DNA of 7,825 nt, taken from positions 1 through 7,825 of the forward strand of contig CAYJPK010000091.1 in NCBI GenBank assembly GCA_964372035.1, in the 5' to 3' direction. Under the pieces are notes generated by a model, which was given only the letters and a program-made list of their open reading frames with translations, was not told the DNA's origin and made no database searches. A program made the position numbers and the translations under genes. Every line of letters starts with the position of its first letter. Positions within the stretch are counted from its first letter, which is position 1. Shown here one piece after another: positions 1 to 6,961 of this stretch. This DNA is from CAYJPK01 sp964372035. Its GTDB lineage: Bacteria; Desulfobacterota; Desulfovibrionia; Desulfovibrionales; Desulfovibrionaceae.

Positions 1-66
1 TGTAACTACTAAATTCTTTTATTATAATATGTTAAAATATTTTTCATCATCGACTTTATTTAAAAC
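1..66. other. AT-rich intergenic edge, no gene seen
   Basis: This stretch beyond the terminator is almost entirely A and T. It contains a TATAAT-like string in both orientations around 21-28, but no good -35 partner is visible inside the window, so no promoter is called. No reading frame with a ribosome binding site is present. Confidence 0.5.
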
Positions 67-102
67 AAAAAAAGGAATTCAAATAACTTGAATTCCTTTT
101 TT
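67..102 (-). terminator. Intrinsic terminator closing the hisS-aspS-lppC unit (probably bidirectional)
   Basis: A perfect 9-bp inverted repeat (GGAATTCAA at 74-82, TTGAATTCC at 88-96) surrounds a 5-base loop. It is flanked by an A-run at 67-73 and a T-run at 97-102. Read on the minus strand, the hairpin begins about 20 bases after the stop codon at 122-124 and is followed by seven T residues, as in a rho-independent terminator. Because A and T runs flank both sides, it could also stop a convergent plus-strand transcript entering from the left of the window. Confidence 0.88.
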
Positions 103-121
103 ATTTTAAATTTTAATTAAA

Positions 122-2239
122 TTATAACTTACGTCTTCTTGCATTTTCAGCTCTTCTAGCAGCCCTAGCCTTAATCGCTTCATATTTTTTTCTAAATACA
201 TTTACATCTACTAAAGCAGGAGCTTCTTTTGCAGGGCTTAGTATAAATAGATCTTGGCTTGCAATACCGTTTTGCCATCTAATTGGTGCCATTGCAAAAT
301 TCATTGATTGAGCTTTAGCTAGTGCAGCATTGACCATTTCAGGGCTTTGCATTGAGTTAATGTTTAATGCTGAAGCAAAGCGCACAAAGTCGTAACCTAA
401 AGCAAACCACGTACTATTTTGGCTATCGCTCATGCCACTAAACATAAGTCGAGTTGGAGCATTTAAAGAACGACGATTTAAAACACCCGGGAAAACAGCC
501 AATTCATAATTGCTTACAACACGAGGCGGATTTTCCAAAAGGGTTTGTTCCCAAATGCTTGTTCCCATTAAAATTTGTGTATCTTCACCTTGGTAGAATA
601 TATTTGAAACAAGTAAATCCATATTACTCCAAGAGTCAGGAAAGAAAATACCTTGGAAAGAATTTACAGGAACTGGAATTTCTCTAACCATATGCACGCC
701 AACAAAATCACCTGCAAGTCGTGCAAGGCTACTTGGATCATCAATATTGAAGGTAGAAACAGTTCCAACAGAAGCCCCTCTAGCAGAAGCTTTTTGTGTA
801 AAATCATTTAACATCGCTTGGCTATAGTCATCACCAGAATATAATGAGCCATAAGAACTAGCTCCAACACTAGCTCCAAAGTCAAGCAAAGTATTTATTT
901 GGTCATCACGTGAAGAGAAGAATCTCCAAGCAAGTCTACCCTCATCACCCGCATCAAGTTTCTGTAAAAAGCTAAGAAAAACCTTGTTATTTAAAGCACC
1001 TGTATCTTTTAATTCTTTATATTTTGCTTGGCGAAGTGGACCACCAACAACTGTGCATGAAGCTGGAAGAGAGTTCACCTGACTAAGCCAGCTAGGATTT
1101 TCAGTATCAATAATATATACGTTAATATCAATACCTAGTCCTGCCATTTGTTCTTTAGCAAAGTTAGCGCCTGCAGTAATTGCACCTCCAATTCCAGAAT
1201 ATAAACCACCTGTCGGAATTGCAAGAACAGTGCAAGTAGGGCTAAAACTGATTGGCCCAGCAATTAACTCGCTTAAACTAGGTAATGGCAAATTAGGAAT
1301 TGTACTTTTTTCATCATCAGTTTCGCTTGTAGAAGGTGCACTAATCACACCAGCTAGGCTTGTGTCTTCAAATTTAAGTGTGTGTAATTTAGCAAGCATA
1401 GCATCAAAAAGTGCCTTATCAACATTTGCCGAACGCCTTGTTTGCTCAAGAAAAATTATAGAGTATGGAAAATTAGCCTCTAGCCCTTCTGACTGAATTT
1501 CAATTTTTTGACTGCTTTCACTAGCACCTGTTTCAGCTTTTGGAGTATCTGAACTATCTGGAGTTTGCGAACTTGGCACAACAGGTGAAGTTTCAGCTCC
1601 AATTCTTGTAATAGTAAGTGGCAATGCTGTATTTAACCAAGCATCAGGCATTGCAGATAATTTTGCTAAGAGTTCACGCTCCATAATGAGCTTATCTGTT
1701 GGTTCTGCATCATTATACATCAAAGATAATTTATCTAAAAATGCCTTGTCTGCCATTGCTAACAAGTTCATTGAAGCGATAAACCTAATGCTAGTTGCAC
1801 GACTTGTATCCTCAAAAGCTTGAAGAGAATAGCGGTCGATTTCTTCTTGGCTCAAAGTACTTAGAATTTGTTGCCAAGAAGAAACCCAAACTTGTGTTTT
1901 ATCAACACTAGGGTCCGCAAAGCGCCATCTTTCGAGGGCATCAAAGGCTGAATGTGTATGCCCATTGCTAATAGCAGCCTTAATAAGTCTTTCCCATGCA
2001 ATATTTGCTTGAGTGCTGTCTAAAGTTTGGTTATTAACTATAATACTATAAAGGCGTTCAGCCTCCATCATATTTTGAGTGTTCCAAGCATTTTCAGCAC
2101 GGCTACGCAATATATCCTCTGGTTTTTGTTGTGTTACACTTGGTTTTTGCTCTGCTGGTGTAATAACAGTTTTAGGAGCACAAGCAAACAGTACGCTAAC
2201 AAGTAGTCCAAGACATATTAATTTATAATGCTTTAGCAT
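122..2239 (-). CDS. LppC/LpoA-like penicillin-binding protein activator lipoprotein
   Basis: This is a 705-residue predicted lipoprotein. Residues 1-20 form a signal peptide ending in the lipobox LFAC, so Cys20 is the likely lipidation site; Ala at +2 favours the outer membrane. Residues about 41-200 are helical and TPR-like. A Ser/Thr/Glu-rich linker covers about 218-245. From about 335 to 670 there is a type-I periplasmic-binding-protein fold: LAIPTGG near 339, IIDTENPSW at 376-384, VVGGPLR at 397-403, SLYSGDDYSQA near 465, IFFPDS at 531-536 and ALGYDFVRFA near 613. The order matches the LppC/LpoA family, whose E. coli member (678 residues) activates PBP1A in peptidoglycan synthesis; that role here is inferred. 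The last 20 residues are strongly basic. Only two cysteines, 336 and 395, remain in the mature chain. A GAGGG sits 3 bases before the ATG, and the gene starts 19 bases after aspS. A periplasmic solute-binding role is the alternative. Confidence 0.85.
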   Translation of the reverse strand: MLKHYKLICLGLLVSVLFACAPKTVITPAEQKPSVTQQKPEDILRSRAENAWNTQNMMEAERLYSIIVNNQTLDSTQANIAWERLIKAAISNGHTHSAFDALERWRFADPSVDKTQVWVSSWQQILSTLSQEEIDRYSLQAFEDTSRATSIRFIASMNLLAMADKAFLDKLSLMYNDAEPTDKLIMERELLAKLSAMPDAWLNTALPLTITRIGAETSPVVPSSQTPDSSDTPKAETGASESSQKIEIQSEGLEANFPYSIIFLEQTRRSANVDKALFDAMLAKLHTLKFEDTSLAGVISAPSTSETDDEKSTIPNLPLPSLSELIAGPISFSPTCTVLAIPTGGLYSGIGGAITAGANFAKEQMAGLGIDINVYIIDTENPSWLSQVNSLPASCTVVGGPLRQAKYKELKDTGALNNKVFLSFLQKLDAGDEGRLAWRFFSSRDDQINTLLDFGASVGASSYGSLYSGDDYSQAMLNDFTQKASARGASVGTVSTFNIDDPSSLARLAGDFVGVHMVREIPVPVNSFQGIFFPDSWSNMDLLVSNIFYQGEDTQILMGTSIWEQTLLENPPRVVSNYELAVFPGVLNRRSLNAPTRLMFSGMSDSQNSTWFALGYDFVRFASALNINSMQSPEMVNAALAKAQSMNFAMAPIRWQNGIASQDLFILSPAKEAPALVDVNVFRKKYEAIKARAARRAENARRRKL

Positions 2240-2258
2240 AAGCCCTCACATCACCTTA

Positions 2259-4085
2259 TTATTGTTGTTTTTTCTTTTCGTCTTCACGAAGTGCAAGACC
2301 AAGCTCACGCAATTGTTTATTTGCAACAGCAGATGGAGCAGCTGTTAATAAACAAGTTGCTTTTTGAGTTTTAGGGAATGCAATAACGTCACGAATTGAA
2401 CTAACATTACATAAAATCATAGCTAATCTATCAAGACCAAAAGCAATACCACCATGCGGAGGTGTGCCATAATCTAAAGCTTTAATAAAGAAGCCGAATT
2501 GCTCTTCTGCTTGCTCTTTTGTAAAGCCTAAAGCCTTAAACATATTTTCTTGCATTTCTGCACTATGGATACGGATAGAACCGCCACCAACTTCACTACC
2601 ATTAAGTACAAGGTCATATGCTCTTGCTTTAGCTGCACCTGGATCACTTACCATTAATTCTAAGCAATCTTCACTAGGTGAGGTAAATGGGTGGTGACAA
2701 GCAACATAGCGTTTTTCTTCTTCATCGTATTCATAAAGTGGGAAATCAGTAACCCAAAGGAAATTCCATGAATTTTCAGGAATTAAATTAAACATTTCAG
2801 CAAGTTTTAAACGTAAATTACCTAAAGCAGCATTAACCATACCTGGCTCACCAGCCTGGAAGAACACAATATCACCAAGCTGTAAATCAAGAGCTTTTGC
2901 AATGCCGTCTTTTTCTTCGTCTGATAAGAATTTAGCAATTGGTGATTGCCATTCATTTTCTTTAATTTTAATCCAAGCAAGACCTTGAGCGCCATAAATT
3001 TTTACAAATTCTGTTAAATCGTCAATTTCTTTACGGCTTAAACGCTCACCATCAGCAACTTTTAAAGCCTTAACTAATTTAGCTGAGGAAAATAATTTAA
3101 AGCCAGAATTTTTAACAATTTCAGTCATATCATGGAGCTCTAAGCCAAAGCGAGTATCTGGCTTATCAACGCCATATCTAGCCATTGCTTCTGTATAATC
3201 CATACGAGCAAACTTTTCTTCAAGCTCAACACCAATTGTATCTTTGAAAACTCTTTGCATTAATTTTTCTGCCATTTTCATAACAGTTTCTTCAGTTGCA
3301 AAGCTCATCTCAATATCAATTTGTGTAAATTCTGGTTGACGATCAGCCCTTAAATCTTCATCTCTAAAGCATTTAACAATTTGATAATACTTATCAAGAC
3401 CTGACATCATTAAAAGTTGTTTAAACATTTGTGGTGATTGTGGTAATGCGAAAAATTCACCATTATTAACACGGCTAGGAACTAAGAAGTCACGAGCACC
3501 CTCTGGAGTTGATTTTGTTAAAAACGGAGTTTCAACTTCTAAAAAGCCTTGTTCACTAAGTTCACTACGTACTGCTTGGGCTAATTTACTACGTAATATA
3601 ATATTGTTAGCCATTTTTGGACGACGTAAATCAAGATAACGCCATTCTAAACGTAAATTCTCACCAGCTTCAACTCTGTCTTCAATCACAAAAGGAGGAG
3701 TTTTTGCAGTATTTAAGATTTTTAAATCACTTACAATAATCTCAACTTGACCAGTTGGCATATTATCGTTAGTCATGCCTTCAGGGCGCATACGCACATT
3801 ACCTTTAATAGCAAGTACATATTCGCTACGAATAACATGAGCTTTAGCGTGCACTTCTGGTGCAATTTCAGGACTAAACACAACTTGAGTTAAGCCGTAT
3901 CTGTCACGCAAATCAGCAAAAATCAATCCACCGTGGTCACGTCTATACTGAACCCAGCCCATAAGGCATACTTCGTCACCATTATTTTTTTCGGTCAAAT
4001 CTCCGCAAGTATGGCTACGTTGCCAATCGCCGAGAACTTCAATTTTTGCGCTTAAGTTTTCATCTTGTTCAAAAGTTGTGGTCAT
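2259..4085 (-). CDS. aspS: Aspartyl-tRNA synthetase, bacterial type, possibly non-discriminating (Asp/Asn)
   Basis: This cytosolic class II synthetase charges tRNA with aspartate; its 608 residues are close to the usual 590-600. Residues about 25-125 are the OB-fold anticodon-binding domain (GWVQYRRDHGGLIF at 43-56). The catalytic core has QSPQ at 216-219, motif 2 FRDEDLRADRQPEF at 240-253, and motif 3 GGIAFGLDRL at 545-554 with Arg553. The bacterial GAD insertion lies about 295-430. His51 and Gly103 sit where P. aeruginosa AspRS has the His and Gly linked to tRNA(Asn) recognition; E. coli has Leu and Lys. If so, the enzyme also makes Asp-tRNA(Asn) for a GatCAB amidotransferase. The ATG follows the hisS stop by 4 bases, and the ribosome site AAAGGA lies in the last hisS codons with 7-base spacing, so the two genes are probably translationally coupled. 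The N-terminus has about 20 extra residues before the OB domain. Confidence 0.97.
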   Translation of the reverse strand: MTTTFEQDENLSAKIEVLGDWQRSHTCGDLTEKNNGDEVCLMGWVQYRRDHGGLIFADLRDRYGLTQVVFSPEIAPEVHAKAHVIRSEYVLAIKGNVRMRPEGMTNDNMPTGQVEIIVSDLKILNTAKTPPFVIEDRVEAGENLRLEWRYLDLRRPKMANNIILRSKLAQAVRSELSEQGFLEVETPFLTKSTPEGARDFLVPSRVNNGEFFALPQSPQMFKQLLMMSGLDKYYQIVKCFRDEDLRADRQPEFTQIDIEMSFATEETVMKMAEKLMQRVFKDTIGVELEEKFARMDYTEAMARYGVDKPDTRFGLELHDMTEIVKNSGFKLFSSAKLVKALKVADGERLSRKEIDDLTEFVKIYGAQGLAWIKIKENEWQSPIAKFLSDEEKDGIAKALDLQLGDIVFFQAGEPGMVNAALGNLRLKLAEMFNLIPENSWNFLWVTDFPLYEYDEEEKRYVACHHPFTSPSEDCLELMVSDPGAAKARAYDLVLNGSEVGGGSIRIHSAEMQENMFKALGFTKEQAEEQFGFFIKALDYGTPPHGGIAFGLDRLAMILCNVSSIRDVIAFPKTQKATCLLTAAPSAVANKQLRELGLALREDEKKKQQ

Positions 4086-4089
4086 TTTC

Positions 4090-5334
4090 TTATCCTTTAT
4101 TCATTGCAATTAAGATATTTTCAATATTTACAAGTTCTTGTTCGCCAGTTGTTAAGTTCTTAAGGCTAACATTATTTGCCTTAAGTTCATCTTCACCAAT
4201 TAAAAGAACATATTTTGCACCGCTTTTATCTGCTGCCCGCATTGTTGCTTTCATACTTTTTTTACTAAAGCCCATGTCACCGCTAAGCCCAGCATCTCTC
4301 AAATACTCACAAAGTTTAAATGCCATGCCAAAAGCATCTTCATGCAATGGCGCAATATAAAAATCATTTTGACTTGAACTTGTTTCACCTAAGAGTAAGG
4401 CTAAACGCTCCATTCCGCAGGCAAAACCAATTGCAGGCAAATCAATTCCACCAATTTGCTTAGCAAGCCCGTCATAACGACCTCCGCCAGCAACAGTTCC
4501 TTGAGCACCAATGGCATCTGATATAATTTCAAAACTGGTGCGTGTATAATAATCTAAACCACGCACTAAGCGAGGATTTAAAACATATTCAATATTTTCA
4601 AGCTCTAACATGTTTTTTACAACTGTAAAGTGCTCATCACATTCAGGGCATAAATTATCCACCATGGCAGGGGCATCAACTAAAAGTGACTTACAAGTAG
4701 CCACCTTACAATCAAGCACACGAAGGGGATTAGTATCTATTCTGCGGTTACAATCTTCGCATAATTCGCTTTTATCAAGGCTATTTAAATATGCTGTCAA
4801 TTTTTCTTTGTAACTTGGGCGACAATTAGGGCAACCTAGTGAATTAATATGTAAAGTCAAATCTTTAATATTAAGATGCTCAAAAAGACGTGTTGCCATT
4901 GTAATTAACTGTGCATCAACATAAGGCTCACTAACACCAAGACATTCGCAGTTTATTTGGTGGAATTGACGAAGTCGTCCTTTTTGCGGACGCTCATAAC
5001 GAAACATTGGACCAAAGGAATAAAACTTTGAAACTGTTTCTGTCTTATATTTTCCGCTTTCAAGGTAGGCACGCATAACGCCAGCTGTCGCTTCTGGGCG
5101 CATAGTAACTGAACGCTCACCCTTGTCTGTAAAGGTATACATTTCTTTTTGAACAACATCAGTTTCAGTCCCAATGCCTCGCACAAAGAGTTCTGTATTT
5201 TCTAAGATTGGAGTACGTAATTCTTTAAAATTATATTTTTCAAATAAATTGCGGGCAGTGTTTTCCATATAAGTAAAAACTTCGCTATCAGGAGCGAACA
5301 TATCCGCAAAACCCTTGATACTAGATATTTTCAT
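4090..5334 (-). CDS. hisS: Histidyl-tRNA synthetase
   Basis: This 414-residue class II synthetase charges tRNA(His) in the cytosol; the length is normal for the bacterial family (about 420). Motifs appear in order: TPILENTELFVRG at 41-53 (motif 1 region), TMRPEATAG at 77-85, motif 2 FGPMFRYERPQKGRLRQFHQ at 107-126, histidine signature LVRGLDYYTRTSFEI at 256-270, GGGRYDGL at 283-290, and motif 3 AIGFACGMERL at 301-311. A C-terminal anticodon-binding domain covers about 322-414. The insertion domain (about 165-240) carries four cysteine pairs, 168/171, 192/195, 209/214 and 229/232, suggesting a metal-binding or redox-sensitive knuckle. The ATG has AGTGAGG upstream with 5-base spacing. A promoter lies just upstream at 5358-5386, giving a short leader of about 16 bases. 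aspS follows after a 4-base gap, an arrangement common in bacteria. Confidence 0.97.
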   Translation of the reverse strand: MKISSIKGFADMFAPDSEVFTYMENTARNLFEKYNFKELRTPILENTELFVRGIGTETDVVQKEMYTFTDKGERSVTMRPEATAGVMRAYLESGKYKTETVSKFYSFGPMFRYERPQKGRLRQFHQINCECLGVSEPYVDAQLITMATRLFEHLNIKDLTLHINSLGCPNCRPSYKEKLTAYLNSLDKSELCEDCNRRIDTNPLRVLDCKVATCKSLLVDAPAMVDNLCPECDEHFTVVKNMLELENIEYVLNPRLVRGLDYYTRTSFEIISDAIGAQGTVAGGGRYDGLAKQIGGIDLPAIGFACGMERLALLLGETSSSQNDFYIAPLHEDAFGMAFKLCEYLRDAGLSGDMGFSKKSMKATMRAADKSGAKYVLLIGEDELKANNVSLKNLTTGEQELVNIENILIAMNKG

Positions 5335-5357
5335 ATTAACCTCACTAAAACTTATTT

Positions 5358-5386
5358 ATATTAGCGTATCTTTTTATGTCTGTCAA
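5358..5386 (-). promoter_or_regulatory. Sigma70-type promoter for hisS-aspS-lppC
   Basis: On the minus strand a perfect TTGACA (5381-5386) is followed by exactly 17 bases and TAATAT (5358-5363), a 4-of-6 match to TATAAT. A start about 7 bases later would be the G at 5351, about 16 bases before the hisS ATG. The promoter begins 10 bases after the rarD stop codon and no terminator separates rarD from hisS, so the operon may also receive read-through from rarD. Confidence 0.68.
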
Positions 5387-5395
5387 AAGACTTTA

Positions 5396-6307
5396 TTATG
5401 GTTTTAAAAGTTTTGGGTGTGAGACTCTATAACTTCTGTAAGTAAAAATAACTAAGCCAATCCAAATACCACTAAACATGATTAAACTATCAAGGTCAAA
5501 GGGCTCATTAAAAACATAAATACTTATAAAAAATATTACAGTTGGCGAAATATATTGACACATGCCAAGTATCATTAACTTTATTCTCTGTGCTGCATAG
5601 GTAAAAAGCAACATAGGAATAATAGTTAAAGGTCCACTCAATATTAAATAAAAAATTGAAGCATCGCCATAAGTTTTATTCTCAAAGCTAGAATAAACCA
5701 CATAAACTACAACGGGCAAAACAACTAAAGTTTCTATAAACAAACCGCTAAGGGCATCAATCTTAATTTTACGACGCATTAAGCCATATAAGCCAAAACT
5801 AATCGCAAGTGAAAAAGCTAAGATAGAAATTTTGCCATGACTATAGAAGCCATAACTAACTCCTAATAGCGCAAAAAACATTCCAAGACCTTGAATTTTA
5901 TCAAATTTTTCTTTCAAGAAAACATAGCCTAACAAGGCAGAAATCAAGGGATTGATAAAATAACCAAGACTAGCTTCAATTGCCCTGTTATTAGCTATTG
6001 TCCAAACGAACAAATACCAATTACCAGAAATAAGTAAAGAGCTAACAGCTAATCGCCATAAGACATGAATATCTTTAAGAAGCAGAAAGGTTTTTTTAGA
6101 TCTACCAGTGCAAATAATTAAAATTAAAACACCAATAAAGGACCAAAAAATACGGTGTGAAACTTGGTCGAGCGCAGGCATTGACTGCAAACCTTTCCAG
6201 TATAAAGAAATAAAGCCCCATACAATAAAGGCTAAAATTGCTGCGATCACACCTCTTTGACTTTCAATATTTCCAGTGGTGTTTTGTTCTATATTATTTC
6301 CTGACAT
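5396..6307 (-). CDS. rarD: RarD-type EamA/DMT permease, 10 predicted membrane segments
   Basis: This is a 303-residue inner-membrane protein, the usual size for RarD (about 295). Hydrophobic segments of roughly 18-21 residues follow one another from about 18 to 290, consistent with ten helices. RarD signatures are clear: GFISLYWKGL at 31-40, HRIFWS at 51-56, NWYLFVWTIANN at 96-107, EASLGYFINPL at 111-121, SFGLYGLMRRK at 170-180, GPLTIIPMLLF at 225-235 and QYISPTVIFF at 251-260. It belongs to the drug/metabolite transporter superfamily; the RarD substrate is not established and the historical chloramphenicol-sensitivity label should not be read as function. The ATG at 6307 has no convincing Shine-Dalgarno (only AAG nearby) and lies 13 bases from a strong hairpin. 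The next in-frame Met is residue 43, which would remove the first helix, so 6307 is kept. Confidence 0.9.
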   Translation of the reverse strand: MSGNNIEQNTTGNIESQRGVIAAILAFIVWGFISLYWKGLQSMPALDQVSHRIFWSFIGVLILIICTGRSKKTFLLLKDIHVLWRLAVSSLLISGNWYLFVWTIANNRAIEASLGYFINPLISALLGYVFLKEKFDKIQGLGMFFALLGVSYGFYSHGKISILAFSLAISFGLYGLMRRKIKIDALSGLFIETLVVLPVVVYVVYSSFENKTYGDASIFYLILSGPLTIIPMLLFTYAAQRIKLMILGMCQYISPTVIFFISIYVFNEPFDLDSLIMFSGIWIGLVIFTYRSYRVSHPKLLKP

Positions 6308-6320
6308 AGCTTAAAAAATA

Positions 6321-6360
6321 TTTTGCGGAAAAACCAAACCGAATTGATTTTTCCGCAAAA
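6321..6360 (-). terminator. Strong hairpin between the SLOG-like gene and rarD; likely terminator or leader hairpin
   Basis: A perfect 13-bp inverted repeat (TTTTGCGGAAAAA at 6321-6333, TTTTTCCGCAAAA at 6348-6360) encloses a 14-base loop. On the minus strand it begins about 27 bases after the stop codon at 6387-6389, and a TATTTTTT run follows. Position and shape fit a rho-independent terminator, although four A residues that can pair with the upstream Us separate the GC core from the U-run. It also sits directly in front of the rarD ribosome-binding region, so an attenuator or translation-blocking role is possible. Confidence 0.65.
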
Positions 6361-6378
6361 AAGAAAGAATTTTAATAA

Positions 6379-6408
6379 ATTATAAATTAATTTCCGAAAG
6401 AACGAGAA
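6379..6408 (-). promoter_or_regulatory. Candidate weak promoter for rarD
   Basis: A perfect TATAAT lies at 6379-6384 on the minus strand, just after the stop codon of the upstream gene. The best -35 at 18-base spacing is TTCTCG (6403-6408), matching only half of TTGACA. If used, the transcript would start near 6372, and its leader of about 65 bases would contain the 6321-6360 hairpin. The region is so AT-rich that a chance -10 match is quite possible. Confidence 0.3.
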
Positions 6409-6941
6409 TATAAATCCATAATCGCTTTACGGCCATTAGCTTCTAAGAATCTTGTACCTGTTGCTGAGAAATAGTTGCTTGTTACAACAGGTGTTGAAAC
6501 TTTTTTCCAGTCTTCTTTAGCCCATTCAAACCATGAATCTTTATCTTGGTCAAATACGAAAAGAGGTTTGTTACAAATTTTAGCAAACTCAGCACCCCAA
6601 CCAGTACCACCTTTAACAGTGCCATCAGGTTGAATAATACCAATAACAAAAACTTGTTGACCGCTACTAATCTGCCAGCAAATAGATTGTAAAACTTTAC
6701 GGAATAAAGGAGCTCTTGTATACTCTCTTTTCATAATTTTTGAAACGTAAGTTAAGCTAACATCTTTAAGGGCAAGCTCTTCATTTGTTAAAATGCGTAT
6801 ACCACGAGTTCTCTCGATTTGGTGGCCCTCGAAACTGTAATTAACTTCTTCAATACCCCAAGCCTCAGCCTGTGCAGCAAAAAATTGTTCTGTGCCAGCT
6901 GCACCACCACTAAATAACACACACTTTTTAGGATCTAACAT
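6387..6941 (-). CDS. Small SLOG/Rossmann-like putative nucleotide-binding protein, function unknown
   Basis: I cannot assign a specific function to this 184-residue soluble protein. There is no signal peptide or membrane segment. An N-terminal strand runs into a glycine turn, VLFSGGAAGTEQFF at 8-21. FEGHQIERTRG follows at 37-47, then SKIMKREY at 67-74, a hydrophobic strand VFVIGII at 97-103, and the most distinctive block, KGGTGWGAEFAK at 110-121, with PLFVFDQDKDSWFEW at 126-140. GTRFLEANGRKAIMDLY at 162-178 lies near the end. The GGA-turn, mid-chain VIG strand and GGTGW loop before a helix and the FVFDQ strand resemble SLOG-type Rossmann nucleotide-binding domains, including ones embedded in large phage and plasmid polyvalent proteins; this is pattern recognition from memory. 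GAGG lies 7 bases before the ATG, supporting the start. The gene begins 20 bases after the lipoprotein stop, so the two are probably cotranscribed. Confidence 0.6.
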   Translation of the reverse strand: MLDPKKCVLFSGGAAGTEQFFAAQAEAWGIEEVNYSFEGHQIERTRGIRILTNEELALKDVSLTYVSKIMKREYTRAPLFRKVLQSICWQISSGQQVFVIGIIQPDGTVKGGTGWGAEFAKICNKPLFVFDQDKDSWFEWAKEDWKKVSTPVVTSNYFSATGTRFLEANGRKAIMDLYSRSFGN

Positions 6942-6961
6942 TTTTTTTCCTCAAATATTTA

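Noticed and set aside
454..687. Plus-strand ORF of 77 codons
   Set aside because: It lies inside the periplasmic-binding domain of the LppC-like gene, has no recognisable protein features, and is antisense shadow.
1230..1496. Plus-strand ORF of 88 codons
   Set aside because: Antisense shadow of the LppC-like gene; no family resemblance or ribosome site.
4046..4360. Plus-strand hydrophobic-looking ORF of 104 codons across the hisS/aspS junction
   Set aside because: Its hydrophobicity arises from reading conserved synthetase codons in antisense. It overlaps two certain genes.
4610..4813. Plus-strand ORF of 67 codons
   Set aside because: Antisense to the Cys-rich part of hisS, with no independent support.
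4953..5186. Minus-strand ORF of 77 codons in another frame of hisS
   Set aside because: It overlaps the HisRS motif 2 region in a different frame; no family resemblance.
5386..5400. Possible terminator between rarD and hisS
   Set aside because: Only a 4-bp GTCT/AGAC pairing is available, and the TTGACA overlapping it is better explained as the hisS -35 element.
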